A stretch of 25,569 nt of DNA, taken from the NCBI GenBank assembly GCA_002825465.1, contig PJER01000034.1, forward strand, positions 1-25,569, written 5' to 3'. Below are positions 7,682 through 16,172 of this stretch, in pieces. Source of the stretch: Candidatus Thorarchaeota archaeon MP8T_1. Lineage in GTDB: Archaea; Asgardarchaeota; Thorarchaeia; Thorarchaeales; Thorarchaeaceae. How positions within the stretch are numbered: the stretch's first letter is position 1; every line of letters begins with the position of its first letter. The notes beneath the pieces were generated by a model. It was not told the origin of the DNA, did no database searches, and worked only from the letters and a program-made list of their open reading frames with translations. A program made the position numbers and the translations under genes.

Positions 7682-8602
7682 TTATTCTCTGTGTGTAAGA
7701 TATGCTGCAATGATAACTGCTACAACTATTGCAGCATAAAAGATACCAAGCACCATTGGTGTAAGATCCAATGTACCCCAGAGAGACACGGGGTCGTGAG
7801 GTGGTACGGTCAATATTGGGAACATAGAACCGAACAGGACTGTTACACCACAGAGGAGTGCAAAGGTAAACGTATGTACTGCGGTAACATATGTGTAGTA
7901 GGGACGTATGTAACTGTAGAACGCAAATGCAGGAATTGATAATGCTGCCATTGCGATGATTTCCACTGGTTCAAAGAACAAAGGCATAGTGATTGGCCAG
8001 AGGAAATAGAAGATTGCAGTAATTTTCTCACTTGAGGTCTCATGATGTGCAATTTTGTGAATTCCATCAATACCCTGCGATAAGAACCAGACAGGGAGAA
8101 TGAGCCACCATTGGAGACCGACAAAGAACATAGGTCCTGCGTAGAATAGCAAATCACCCGTACTCTCAACTCGCTCCCAGAATGGGTTTCTTGAGAAGAA
8201 CTCGGTAGCCTCGGTCATATAATACCCGAGCATCTGCATTGCAACCAAGATTGGCATTAAGAAGAATGACAAGATAATCATCAATGTAGCCATCTTGGGA
8301 AGTACAGGAATCTTGCCTTCGTGATAGTTGTCTAGGGGATAAATTCCATGAAGTGTGAAGATGGTAACTAAAAGAAGCAAGCCACTTGGTAGAAAGGTCA
8401 GTGGTTGGAAGGCATACATGAAGATTCCAAATCCCTCATAGACATTTCCAGAGTAGAATGTATAATCTCCAAGATTTGGAATAAAGTACCAAACACCAAA
8501 GACGACGAGTATCTCTGGAATAAGCATCTTCAATCTATAATCTTGTATGAATTTCATGAATGGACCTGGTTCACTTATTGTTTCTGTCATTATATCACAC
8601 AT
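7682..8602 (-). CDS. Polytopic membrane protein of unknown function (operon gene 5)
   Basis: This 306-residue integral membrane protein has roughly seven hydrophobic segments, including LKMLIPEILVVFGVWYFIP, FLPSGLLLLVTIFTLHG, MATLMIILSFFLMPILVAM, WWLILPVWFLSQG and a final MVLGIFYAAIVVAVIIAAYL. Loops are short, with no recognisable enzymatic motif and no charged residues clustered inside the membrane that would point to a transporter family. I do not recognise it. It is the last gene of a five-gene minus-strand operon of membrane proteins and overlaps the preceding gene by 8 nt. A second in-frame ATG at 8590, just after that gene's stop, is an equally plausible start, giving an N-terminus of MTETISEPGPF. 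A hairpin terminator follows. Confidence 0.8.
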   Translation of the reverse strand: MCDIMTETISEPGPFMKFIQDYRLKMLIPEILVVFGVWYFIPNLGDYTFYSGNVYEGFGIFMYAFQPLTFLPSGLLLLVTIFTLHGIYPLDNYHEGKIPVLPKMATLMIILSFFLMPILVAMQMLGYYMTEATEFFSRNPFWERVESTGDLLFYAGPMFFVGLQWWLILPVWFLSQGIDGIHKIAHHETSSEKITAIFYFLWPITMPLFFEPVEIIAMAALSIPAFAFYSYIRPYYTYVTAVHTFTFALLCGVTVLFGSMFPILTVPPHDPVSLWGTLDLTPMVLGIFYAAIVVAVIIAAYLTHRE

Positions 8603-8990
8603 CCTGATCGAAAGTGGGTTTACGGTCAGCTAAATCTTCGTCTTCTTCGCGAAGCTTATGCTGGAATGGTCGACCTTGACCATATAATTCAGGATCCATT
8701 CCACGAGTCTTGCCCATGATAACGAAGAATCCAATTGCTTGTACTCCCACAGATGCAATCCCAATAAGTATCACTTCATTCAAGAAGAGATGATCGAAAA
8801 GTCCGAATAGCCATACTAATGGGTAGATAATTGCTTGTATCAGAATTCCTGCAATAAGCATCAGTACCCATTTATTTGTCCAGTTTGAAGTTACCATTGC
8901 ATAACACCCGTAAATAACATTGTTTTGCCCACAAAGCTGACAATTAAAGGTGTTTGTGGGGTCCACATCATTTTTGAATTGAGGCCTCAT
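8595..8990 (-). CDS. Small two-helix membrane protein with N-terminal CxxC (operon gene 4)
   Basis: This 131-residue protein has an N-terminal cysteine motif (CQLC, 17-20, with Cys29 nearby) that could hold a metal or a disulfide. Two membrane segments follow (about 39-63 and 71-94), and the cytoplasmic-looking tail is rich in charge (FQHKLREEDEDLADRKP). It is not recognised. Its ATG at 8990 lies 23 nt inside the end of the upstream gene, and its own end overlaps the downstream gene. This tight coupling suggests co-translation with the neighbouring membrane proteins and a shared complex. No strong ribosome binding site is visible, consistent with coupling. Confidence 0.75.
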   Translation of the reverse strand: MRPQFKNDVDPTNTFNCQLCGQNNVIYGCYAMVTSNWTNKWVLMLIAGILIQAIIYPLVWLFGLFDHLFLNEVILIGIASVGVQAIGFFVIMGKTRGMDPELYGQGRPFQHKLREEDEDLADRKPTFDQDV

Positions 8991-9945
8991 AGTTTTCTTT
9001 AAGTTTTACAGCTATGAATGCTGCAAGTTTACGAAAATCTCTATTCGAAATATTTGGGACTCCGCTGGTTCTCTTCGGAATGTCAAATCTTGCAACTATT
9101 ACTGCGACCTCATCATCCATCGAATATTCTAATACTACAGGATATTGTGTTTTAATTCTATGATTTTCAGTTGTTTCTTCGACTGGGAATCCCTTGTACA
9201 CAGTTCCTACTAGGTAGGGATATGCAAACCCTGAATGAGAAACTTGAACTCGAACTTGGACTGTATCTGGTAGCCCTTGTACATAAGATCTGACTTCAGC
9301 ACTTAGAATTGTTTGAGTGCCTCCACGGATACCAAGTTCAACATTCATTCCTGCACGTATACCTGTGACACCTTCTAATTGACTAGCAAATTTGTAAGTA
9401 TCTCCTGTGACAGGTAATTTGAAGAACTCGTCAGAGTCAATTGTTGGAATTCTGAAACCAATTATGAATGCTGAAACTGAATTGATTACATAGAGGAAGA
9501 ATATGATGAGTACTGAGTCAATAAAAGGCGCAATCAGGATATAACCAGTTCCATGAAATAGGAATGTAAGAGTGGTTGTTACTACAACAAAGAGGAGTAT
9601 GCAGAAACAAGCAAGTGTGTCTCCAGGATGAGCAAAGAGGTCACCATATGCATCATCATAATTATCTACCATTTCTTCATACTCACTAAAACTAACCCAT
9701 GTCTTCCTTTGTGTCCATTCTCCAGGAACATAATCAATTGCTTTCTTCGACCCAAATCCCATTATCAGAGATATCAGGAATAACGCTCCGGGAAGAATGA
9801 GATCAACAATGATTTGCTTTTGCGGGTCATTATAATAATTGAAAAGTAGTATTCCAGATACAACGAAAACTAAGACGATGGTTGCATAAGCGCGGTTGAC
9901 TTTTACTTGACGGCTATAGTCTATGATTTTCCCTTCTTCACTCAA
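8968..9945 (-). CDS. Four-helix membrane protein with soluble C-terminal domain, paralog A (operon gene 3)
   Basis: This 325-residue protein has two N-terminal membrane helices (about 19-37 and 45-65), a loop with the family-specific FSEYEEMVDNYDDAYGDLF, two more helices (about 109-129 and 136-164), then a soluble domain of about 160 residues rich in beta strands. The same layout and loop pattern occur in the next two upstream genes, so the three form a paralogous set. The start is a TTG at 9945, supported by GGAGGA ending 9 nt upstream. I do not recognise the family. The soluble domain presumably does the binding or sensing, but no catalytic motif is visible. Confidence 0.78.
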   Translation of the reverse strand: MSEEGKIIDYSRQVKVNRAYATIVLVFVVSGILLFNYYNDPQKQIIVDLILPGALFLISLIMGFGSKKAIDYVPGEWTQRKTWVSFSEYEEMVDNYDDAYGDLFAHPGDTLACFCILLFVVVTTTLTFLFHGTGYILIAPFIDSVLIIFFLYVINSVSAFIIGFRIPTIDSDEFFKLPVTGDTYKFASQLEGVTGIRAGMNVELGIRGGTQTILSAEVRSYVQGLPDTVQVRVQVSHSGFAYPYLVGTVYKGFPVEETTENHRIKTQYPVVLEYSMDDEVAVIVARFDIPKRTSGVPNISNRDFRKLAAFIAVKLKENYEASIQK

Positions 9946-9997
9946 GTGGATGCTTCCTCCGTATCTGGGAGATTGTCATTTCAAGAAATAAGGCCTT

Positions 9998-10936
9998 CTA
10001 TTTGCTGTTTGTCGAATCGTATTTTCTGAGGAATGTATCTATGTCTTCAAGCACATCATCCATCAATTCCTCTCCCCCAGAATGTGCTAAATATACCTCA
10101 ATCATTGACTTGACCAGATATGCTACCTGAAGAGGATTTATCGGTTTAGTTAATACTTTGAGTTTTTCAGATTCTTTGAAGTTTTCCAATTCAATTATGG
10201 GCACTATTTTTGAAATATCATTTTTTGTATTGAGAACACATTCAATTCTTGCTACTCCCTCAATTCCTTCGATTCTACCTACAGTAATTGGATCTCGAAT
10301 GGTATAATATCCGTTAGCTTCACCTATAGTAAGTCTAATTCCCACCCAGAATATTCCTGGAATATTTGCTAAGAACGAGATTGCTGATTTTAATCGACGA
10401 GGATTGTGTGAAGGAAATTCAGGGGTAGCAGAATTTGGTATTAATTTGAAGGCAGTGAAAGAATATAGTAACCCGAAAACAACGACACATAAAGCAACAA
10501 TTACTGGAGTCATCTGGATAATCAATAAGGCGGTTCGCAAAAGAAGGAATGGAAGTGTAATTGTAAGAACAAAACAGAAAATCAGTAGAAGTAGTAATGG
10601 ATAACTAAAGGATGACAGAAGAAATCTATAACTTGATGAGTAATTTGCAATCATCTTTTCGAACTCTTCTAGTCCGACTTCTCGTACCTTGAAATCCCAA
10701 TCTGGATTTTCTATCTGCACTCTATCTTTTAATTTCCAGACGCTTATACCCAGAACTGGAGTCATTGAGAATAAAACAAGAGAAGACCAGCTAATCCATG
10801 AAAGTGGTGTTTCATAGAGAGTCACTAACTGATATTGTGCAACCTCAAACCCCATGAAAGCCCAAAGATTGATGATTATGAAAATAATGATTTGATAGAG
10901 GTATGAAGATTTCATTGTTAGTGGTTCTTCAGTCAT
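9998..10936 (-). CDS. Four-helix membrane protein with soluble C-terminal domain, paralog B (operon gene 2)
   Basis: This 312-residue protein has the same plan as its downstream neighbour: helices at about 12-32 and 44-66, the loop VGLEEFEKMIANYSSSYRFLL that matches the paralog's EYEEM...YDDAY segment, helices at about 110-133 and 137-163, and a soluble C-terminal domain of about 150 residues ending in an acidic helix. The ATG at 10936 has AGGAG about 10 nt upstream. It is separated from the neighbouring genes by 35-52 nt. The family is unknown, and divergence between the paralogs is high, so they are likely subunits with separate roles rather than recent duplicates. Confidence 0.78.
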   Translation of the reverse strand: MTEEPLTMKSSYLYQIIIFIIINLWAFMGFEVAQYQLVTLYETPLSWISWSSLVLFSMTPVLGISVWKLKDRVQIENPDWDFKVREVGLEEFEKMIANYSSSYRFLLSSFSYPLLLLLIFCFVLTITLPFLLLRTALLIIQMTPVIVALCVVVFGLLYSFTAFKLIPNSATPEFPSHNPRRLKSAISFLANIPGIFWVGIRLTIGEANGYYTIRDPITVGRIEGIEGVARIECVLNTKNDISKIVPIIELENFKESEKLKVLTKPINPLQVAYLVKSMIEVYLAHSGGEELMDDVLEDIDTFLRKYDSTNSK

Positions 10937-10971
10937 AATTGTCTACTCCTTGGCAGACCTAATTATTCAAT

Positions 10972-11973
10972 CTAACCATCAGCATTTAGTTCCTTAAGGA
11001 TTGCTCGTAATTCTTCAGAGTCTTCTCGATTTTTCAAATACTCTTTCAAAACAAGTGCTATACTATTCTCTGTGACAAGACGAGTATCCTTCACTCCAGG
11101 ATAAGTGATGTTCGAACAGACAGGGTTTTTGACATAGTATCCATCTTGATCTTCACCAACAAATTTCCTGAAATTACGATCCTCGGAAACCCACCACCAA
11201 ACGACTTGTGGGTTTTCTTTGTCTTCATAAAGTCGAGAAAGAACTTTTGTAATTGCACCTAAATCATCAGTCCAAGACTCTACATAGCTAACTCGTTCTA
11301 GATGCTGAATTCTCAGTAGAACACGAGGAAGTCTGTATATCTTTAGCCCACCTGCCTCAGCTCTATCCAAGACAACACGAATAGTTGCTACTCCATGAAT
11401 CTGTTCTTGCGTCTTTGCTAAACGAAGTGTTTCACGAATCAAGGGAAGAGTAAAATCAGCAGATGCTTGATTTGAAGTAGTTCTATACCCTGTATAGATT
11501 GTATCTGCAAATAACAATGCAAATGAGATTCCAAGAAGAATTGCAGCATATTGATTGATACTGGAATCTTGAAGGTAAGCATAGACAGGAACTGCTGGGA
11601 TGAAGACCAGAAGAATAATTGGTATGAAGAATATCCAATAGCTTCCTTGAGATATCAGGCGTGAGTTTTCTCTATTGTATTCTTTCTTCAATCTTGATGC
11701 TTCATCAATTGTGAGTTGAACTGGTTCAAATTCCCACTCTGGACAGTTGTACTCAACAAGATTGACCTTGAAGTTCCAACCATAATAATAGCCTAGACTT
11801 CCCAATAGAACAGGTAACCCTACGAAAAATCCCAAGATCGAGATCCATTCCCAGACAGCTGTAGGCATGAATAAGGGAACAATGAAGAATCCTACAAGAA
11901 AGCTAAGTGTTGTTCCTAATAGAAAAGCGACATTGTAAGGTGTCATAGGTCTATAGGTTACGATTTCGCTCAT
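10972..11973 (-). CDS. Four-helix membrane protein with soluble C-terminal domain, paralog C (operon gene 1)
   Basis: This is a protein of about 333 residues with the paralog plan: two helices after a short N-terminus, a loop with LTIDEASRLKKEYNRENSRL, two further helices, then a long soluble domain (about 190 residues) that includes WWWVSEDRNFRKFVGED and a helical Glu-rich tail. The chosen start (ATG 11973) has GGTGGAG 6 nt upstream and gives the same short N-terminus as the paralogs. An upstream in-frame ATG at 12075 would add 34 residues. A TATA-like stretch at 12096-12107 would place a transcription start near that ATG, so a leaderless longer form is possible. It is the first gene of the membrane operon. 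No recognised function. Confidence 0.75.
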   Translation of the reverse strand: MSEIVTYRPMTPYNVAFLLGTTLSFLVGFFIVPLFMPTAVWEWISILGFFVGLPVLLGSLGYYYGWNFKVNLVEYNCPEWEFEPVQLTIDEASRLKKEYNRENSRLISQGSYWIFFIPIILLVFIPAVPVYAYLQDSSINQYAAILLGISFALLFADTIYTGYRTTSNQASADFTLPLIRETLRLAKTQEQIHGVATIRVVLDRAEAGGLKIYRLPRVLLRIQHLERVSYVESWTDDLGAITKVLSRLYEDKENPQVVWWWVSEDRNFRKFVGEDQDGYYVKNPVCSNITYPGVKDTRLVTENSIALVLKEYLKNREDSEELRAILKELNADG

Positions 11974-12305
11974 TGTGACTCCACCCTGAACATCCTGAGA
12001 AGTTTCTCTCGACTCTTTAAGGGTTGCTGCGTAGGATTTTTGTACTTTCAGAACATCAAGAATACGTGTAATCATTGTAATGCGTTTACTTTACACAATT
12101 TTTAACATAAGTAGGAACATTCTGTATTTCTTTCATTGATTTATCCACTAGCCAAAACAGTGAAATAGCTGGTGAGCACTTGGGAAGCAGTTAGGATGGA
12201 GTTTTGGACTTGATCAAGCCGCATCGCATTACTCAGTGATGTGATTAAAGTGCCCTAACTCCAAAGGAGAGATTAACAACGAAGAAAACCACCGTCTTCA
12301 TAGTT
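11974..12305. other. Divergent regulatory region between membrane operon and surface-protein gene
   Basis: About 330 bp separate the preferred starts of two divergent transcription units. On the minus strand, 12096-12107 holds a TATA-like ATGTTAAAAATT. An inverted repeat CCAAAAC (12152-12158) / GTTTTGG (12201-12207) and a 10 bp palindrome CTTGATCAAG (12209-12218) follow. On the plus strand AAAGGAGAG (12263-12271) is a strong ribosome binding site. No RNA gene is recognised. Confidence 0.4.
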
Positions 12306-15008
12306 TTGACACTATGCCTTAGTCTAGTTTTACTGGGAATACCAACTAGTTTGCTAGAATCAGAATTTGCTGATAGGTTCGAACCAACAAGTGCACTTGC
12401 AGCAACACCTGCAAGTGATGCACATGTGATTCGAGTCAGTGATGATGCTATAGTAATCACTGAAAGCCCTGATGCTAACTTTGGAAATATAGGCGGACCA
12501 GGAATCCCAGGTCTGCCCGTTGGACTCTATGCTGCGGATGCAAACTCCCGAGTTTGGTTGAAGTTTGATCTATCAGACATTCCGCGAAACTTATGCTTCA
12601 CAAGAGCAACAGTGAATCTCTTTTGTGGTGATGGCGGAGCGGTAGATGAGCCAATCGGACTATACTATTCAGGAAATGATACATGGGATGAAGATACAAT
12701 TACTTGGAACAATGCACCAAGCTACGATTCTGGTATTGTAGATATGATTGATTCACCTAGTAATCCAAATATGTTTGTTACAGGTAACTGGTATGCTTGG
12801 GAGATAACCACTGAGGTTCAACAAGCGCTAGCAGGGGATGGAGTTCTATCATTCGTGTTAAGACTCGTAGATGAATCTTCAATCATCATATCAGTGAAGC
12901 AATTCAATTCAAAAGAAGCTAGTATCAATTTAGGTGAGAATACCATTCCTAACATTGCTTTGGAGTACGAAGCTCCTATAACTAGTGGATTAGAGGTGGA
13001 TGGTTTTTCATCCTTACCTCAGATAGACTATATCAAAAGCCTCAATCCAGAGTTGAGCTGGACTTCTAGTGATGCGGATCCAAATGATTTTCAGATGAAC
13101 TATGAGGTTGAGGTCTGGAATAACTCAAACTATGATGAAACAATCCTCTTTGAAGAGAATACCAGCATTATTGAAACCATTCACAATACAGAAGGAGCTG
13201 GAGGCTCACTAATAGGAATATTCAGTAATCATTATGATTCGCGATATCAGTATCTGTGGCCTGAGAGTATGATCTCCCAATCAGGTATTGTGGACAAGCT
13301 GTATTTCGAAGTAGACCAACCTTCAGGGCAGACAACTTTCACAGACTTAGCAATTTATATGACAAGTGTTGAGTCGAATCTAACAGATACATTCGAAACA
13401 AACTATGATGGAACAATACCAGTCCAAGTTCTGAATCAATCTTCTTATACTGCGCGAATAGAAAATGGATACCTAATCTTTGATATTGAGAATACCTTTG
13501 TACTACGTTCTGATTTGAAATTGCTCATTGAATTGAGACACTCTGGAGTCTCAGGTACGAGTATAGATGGAGTCGTTACGGATAGTGGCGGGTGGTTGTG
13601 TGCTGCTGAAACTGATGGATTCTATTCTGCTCCGATGGGTACAGTCTTAGATTTCATCACTCAAGGTCTCAAAGTTGAACTTGTAGGCAAAGAAGTTCTT
13701 GGAGGAGATTCGACGACGAATAACATACCTTTTGGACTTCCGACGCTCACATCAGGAAGATTTCAGTTCAAGTATAACCAAAGCTTGATTGACAAGGAGG
13801 GAACTATTGATAGAATCTTCTTTCCTGTATCAGGTTATGGGGAGGTATTGCTTGAGAACTTCTCAGTCTATCTAGCTGAAACACCGATACAGGGCGAATT
13901 GAGCCATACAGAAATGGATAGTAATTATGGAGGTCAAACACCAACTCTCGTTCTTAATCAGAGTAGTTATACTGTAAGAAATCTAGGCCATATGTTAGTC
14001 ATTGATGTAGATGATTTATTCTACTACTCTAATACTGCAGATCTATTGATTGAATTGCGATATGATAGCTTGGTCAGCGGCCATGAATCCATCTATTACA
14101 ATATGGCAGGAGCTGGAGCATACAGAGCCTATGACACCTATATCACAGGAAACGACACAGCAAGTTATGATCTAAGTCTAGGTTTTATCCATAGTACTCA
14201 CTCTGTCACTTATACTGGTACACCCCTAGTTAACGGTACAAGATATTACTGGCGTGTCAGAATATGTGATAGCATAGGTGTCTGGAGTGATTGGGAAAAT
14301 GGTGACTTCAAGTATGAAATACTAACAAGTCTACCGACATGGTCAAATCTTGCTGAATCAGCTCAACCACTTGAATTTGGTCAATCGATAACAATCTCTA
14401 TAGATGTTACTCATACCTCTGGAATATTATCTGTAGAGATTGAATATGGAGGACTAAACCACTCGATGTCAAACTTAGGAGATACCTATTCCTATACATG
14501 GACTCCTGATTCAGTTGCTATTATTCCGTACATGATATTCATGCAATCACAATCTGGTTCATGGAATTCATTAAGTGATAGCATAGTCGTTGTAGACTCA
14601 ACACCTCCAGAGTGGATATCTGCGCCGACTGACAAAGTGCTCTTTTATGGCGATTCGCTCTCTATCCAATTCACAGCTACAGACCTTTCAGGAATTGCTA
14701 GTTGGACTGTTAGCGACACTGTTCATTTCGAAATAGAAAATGGGTTATTGACAAATAAGACAACACTAGAACCTGGAGGTTATTTCTTGAATGTAACAGT
14801 ATCTGATAATGAAGGAAATAGCCTATCATCCACCTTCTATATCGCAGTACTGCAAACATCAACAACAACAGAAACTACATCAAATACAACAGGAACTAAT
14901 CTGCCACCATTATTGGATCCAGTTGTCCTAATAATCATCATCGGATTGGTGATAGTTATTGTGGTCTTATTGGTGATTATCATAATGCAACATAAAAAGC
15001 AAGGATAA
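12306..15008 (+). CDS. Large surface protein: DNRLRE-like, Fn3-like and Ig-like domains, C-terminal anchor
   Basis: This secreted protein of about 900 residues is probably held by a single C-terminal helix. A signal peptide ends before SALAATPAS. Residues 40-222 resemble a DNRLRE/disaggregatase-related carbohydrate-binding domain (VWLKFDLSDIP, NDTWDEDTITWNNAP). An Fn3-like domain begins at about 246 (NPELSWTSSDADPND) and appears to end at about 631-672 (VNGTRYYWRVRICDSIGVWSD). Two repeats of about 160 residues lie between these halves. Ig-like domains follow, then a Thr-rich stalk (about 848-866), a membrane helix (about 872-893) and a KKQG tail. TTG 12306 is the first conventional start. However, an ACG at 12279, 8 nt after AAGGAGA, would add KKTTVFIVL and make a far better signal peptide. 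Many N-glycosylation sequons fit a cell-surface site. The likely role is glycan binding or S-layer association. Confidence 0.85.
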   Translation: MTLCLSLVLLGIPTSLLESEFADRFEPTSALAATPASDAHVIRVSDDAIVITESPDANFGNIGGPGIPGLPVGLYAADANSRVWLKFDLSDIPRNLCFTRATVNLFCGDGGAVDEPIGLYYSGNDTWDEDTITWNNAPSYDSGIVDMIDSPSNPNMFVTGNWYAWEITTEVQQALAGDGVLSFVLRLVDESSIIISVKQFNSKEASINLGENTIPNIALEYEAPITSGLEVDGFSSLPQIDYIKSLNPELSWTSSDADPNDFQMNYEVEVWNNSNYDETILFEENTSIIETIHNTEGAGGSLIGIFSNHYDSRYQYLWPESMISQSGIVDKLYFEVDQPSGQTTFTDLAIYMTSVESNLTDTFETNYDGTIPVQVLNQSSYTARIENGYLIFDIENTFVLRSDLKLLIELRHSGVSGTSIDGVVTDSGGWLCAAETDGFYSAPMGTVLDFITQGLKVELVGKEVLGGDSTTNNIPFGLPTLTSGRFQFKYNQSLIDKEGTIDRIFFPVSGYGEVLLENFSVYLAETPIQGELSHTEMDSNYGGQTPTLVLNQSSYTVRNLGHMLVIDVDDLFYYSNTADLLIELRYDSLVSGHESIYYNMAGAGAYRAYDTYITGNDTASYDLSLGFIHSTHSVTYTGTPLVNGTRYYWRVRICDSIGVWSDWENGDFKYEILTSLPTWSNLAESAQPLEFGQSITISIDVTHTSGILSVEIEYGGLNHSMSNLGDTYSYTWTPDSVAIIPYMIFMQSQSGSWNSLSDSIVVVDSTPPEWISAPTDKVLFYGDSLSIQFTATDLSGIASWTVSDTVHFEIENGLLTNKTTLEPGGYFLNVTVSDNEGNSLSSTFYIAVLQTSTTTETTSNTTGTNLPPLLDPVVLIIIIGLVIVIVVLLVIIIMQHKKQG
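13203..14189 (+). repeat. Two tandem diverged domain repeats inside the surface protein
   Basis: Residues about 300-461 and 475-628 (numbered from TTG 12306) align: IPVQVLNQSSYTARI with TPTLVLNQSSYTVRN, DLKLLIELRHSG with TADLLIELRYDS, and FTDLAIYMTS with LENFSVYLAE. The shared patterns IDRIFF/VDKLYF and LNQSSYT show an old duplication at protein level; the DNA is clearly diverged. Confidence 0.75.
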
Positions 15009-15140
15009 CATTAGAAGAAGAATATCAATGCCTCAACGAAGGCTAGTGGTGTAAGCAATCATTAGGCTAGCTAAATAGTGAGTATAAGGTCTTACCTGTT
15101 TCATTGAATTCTTTGACTAACAGACTTACAGAACCTCAAG

Positions 15141-15148
15141 TTTATATT
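15141..15148 (+). promoter_or_regulatory. Candidate TATA box for the peroxiredoxin pair
   Basis: TTTATATT lies about 60 nt upstream of the TTG start, in a very AT-rich stretch. With usual spacing this predicts a leader of about 30 nt that includes the AAGGAGATGA ribosome binding site at 15188-15197. Confidence 0.4.
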
Positions 15149-15201
15149 GAATCATAAGAAAATATTAACTATAATAAATTATATATCAAGGAGATGAATA
15201 T

Positions 15202-15684
15202 TTGCTAAAGATAGGCGATAAAGCACCTAATTTCACAACCACTACTGAGAGTGGAGAAAAATTCAAGCTAAGCAGTCAAAAGGGAAAGAAGATCTTTTTG
15301 TACTTCTATCCAAAAGACAACACACCAGGATGTCAAGCAGAGGCTTGTTCAATTAGAGACAATTATTCTGTGTTTGAAAAAGCAGACATACCTGTCTTCG
15401 GAGTATCTGGTGGTACTGCAAAATCACATCAGAGTTTCAAAGATAAGAATAGTCTTCCTTTTCCACTCCTGATGGATGAGGAATTTGAGATAGCTAAACT
15501 CTATGATGTCTATGTAACGAAGAAGATGTATGGAAAAGAATACCTCGGTATTGAAAGAACCACATTCCTAATAGATGAAAAAGGTAAGATTGAGGGAATA
15601 TTCGGTGGCCCAGAGGGAATCGAAAAGGTCAAGACCAAGACGCATGCAGATCAAATCATCAACTTCTGGGAACTCAAATTGTAG
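15202..15684 (+). CDS. PrxQ/Bcp-type peroxiredoxin (first of tandem pair)
   Basis: This 160-residue thiol peroxidase reduces hydrogen peroxide and organic peroxides in the cytoplasm. The peroxidatic cysteine sits in the universal TPGC motif (Cys44), and a second cysteine five residues on (Cys49, CQAEAC) is the resolving cysteine typical of PrxQ/Bcp atypical two-cysteine enzymes. The thioredoxin-fold features FLYFYPKD and TTFLIDEKGKIEGIF are present. The TTG start at 15202 has AAGGAGATGA with GGAG 8 nt upstream, which makes it firm. The paralog begins 11 nt after its stop, so the two are co-transcribed. The electron donor is not encoded nearby. Confidence 0.93.
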   Translation: MLKIGDKAPNFTTTTESGEKFKLSSQKGKKIFLYFYPKDNTPGCQAEACSIRDNYSVFEKADIPVFGVSGGTAKSHQSFKDKNSLPFPLLMDEEFEIAKLYDVYVTKKMYGKEYLGIERTTFLIDEKGKIEGIFGGPEGIEKVKTKTHADQIINFWELKL

Positions 15685-15695
15685 GAGGAATTGTA

Positions 15696-16172
15696 GTGCT
15701 AAAGGTAGGCGACGTAGCACCAGATTTCGAAACCGTAGACGATGAAGGAAATCGATTCAAACTACATGAGTTTCGAGGTAAGAAGATAGTACTCTATTTC
15801 TATCCAAAAGATTTCACGCCTGGTTGCACTGCAGAGGCATGTTCTCTCCGTGATGATTACCAGATATTTGAAGATTCAGGAATTCCTATTTTTGGGATAT
15901 CAGGCGGTACTGCTGAAGTCCATCAGAAATTCAGAGGAAAATTCAAACTTCCCTTCAATATCCTAGTTGATGAAGATCTTGAGATTGCAAAGCTCTATGG
16001 GGCATACAGTAGGTTGAACGTTCTTGGGATGGGTGTTAAGCGGATGACATTCTTGATAGATGAAGATGGAAAGATAGAGGCTATATTTGGTGGTTCTGAA
16101 GGTATTGACAGAGTCAAGTCTTCGCAGCATGCTGGTCAAATAGCAAACTTTTGGGAACTCAAACTCTCATAA
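15696..16172 (+). CDS. PrxQ/Bcp-type peroxiredoxin (second of tandem pair)
   Basis: This 158-residue paralog of the preceding gene has the same catalytic pair (TPGC Cys44, Cys49 in CTAEAC) and the same ending (FWELKLS against FWELKL). It differs in the region before the final beta strand (YSRLNVLGMGVKRMTF against VTKKMYGKEYLGIERTTF), which borders the active site and may alter the peroxide or donor used. The GTG start at 15696 follows GGAGGA. The stop codon region overlaps the end of the opposing SagB-type gene by 6 nt. The two proteins are clearly a local duplication that has since diverged throughout. Confidence 0.93.
   Translation: MLKVGDVAPDFETVDDEGNRFKLHEFRGKKIVLYFYPKDFTPGCTAEACSLRDDYQIFEDSGIPIFGISGGTAEVHQKFRGKFKLPFNILVDEDLEIAKLYGAYSRLNVLGMGVKRMTFLIDEDGKIEAIFGGSEGIDRVKSSQHAGQIANFWELKLS

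Noticed and set aside
7843..8169. Overlapping minus-strand ORF in another frame
   Set aside because: The in-frame multi-helix membrane protein explains the region.
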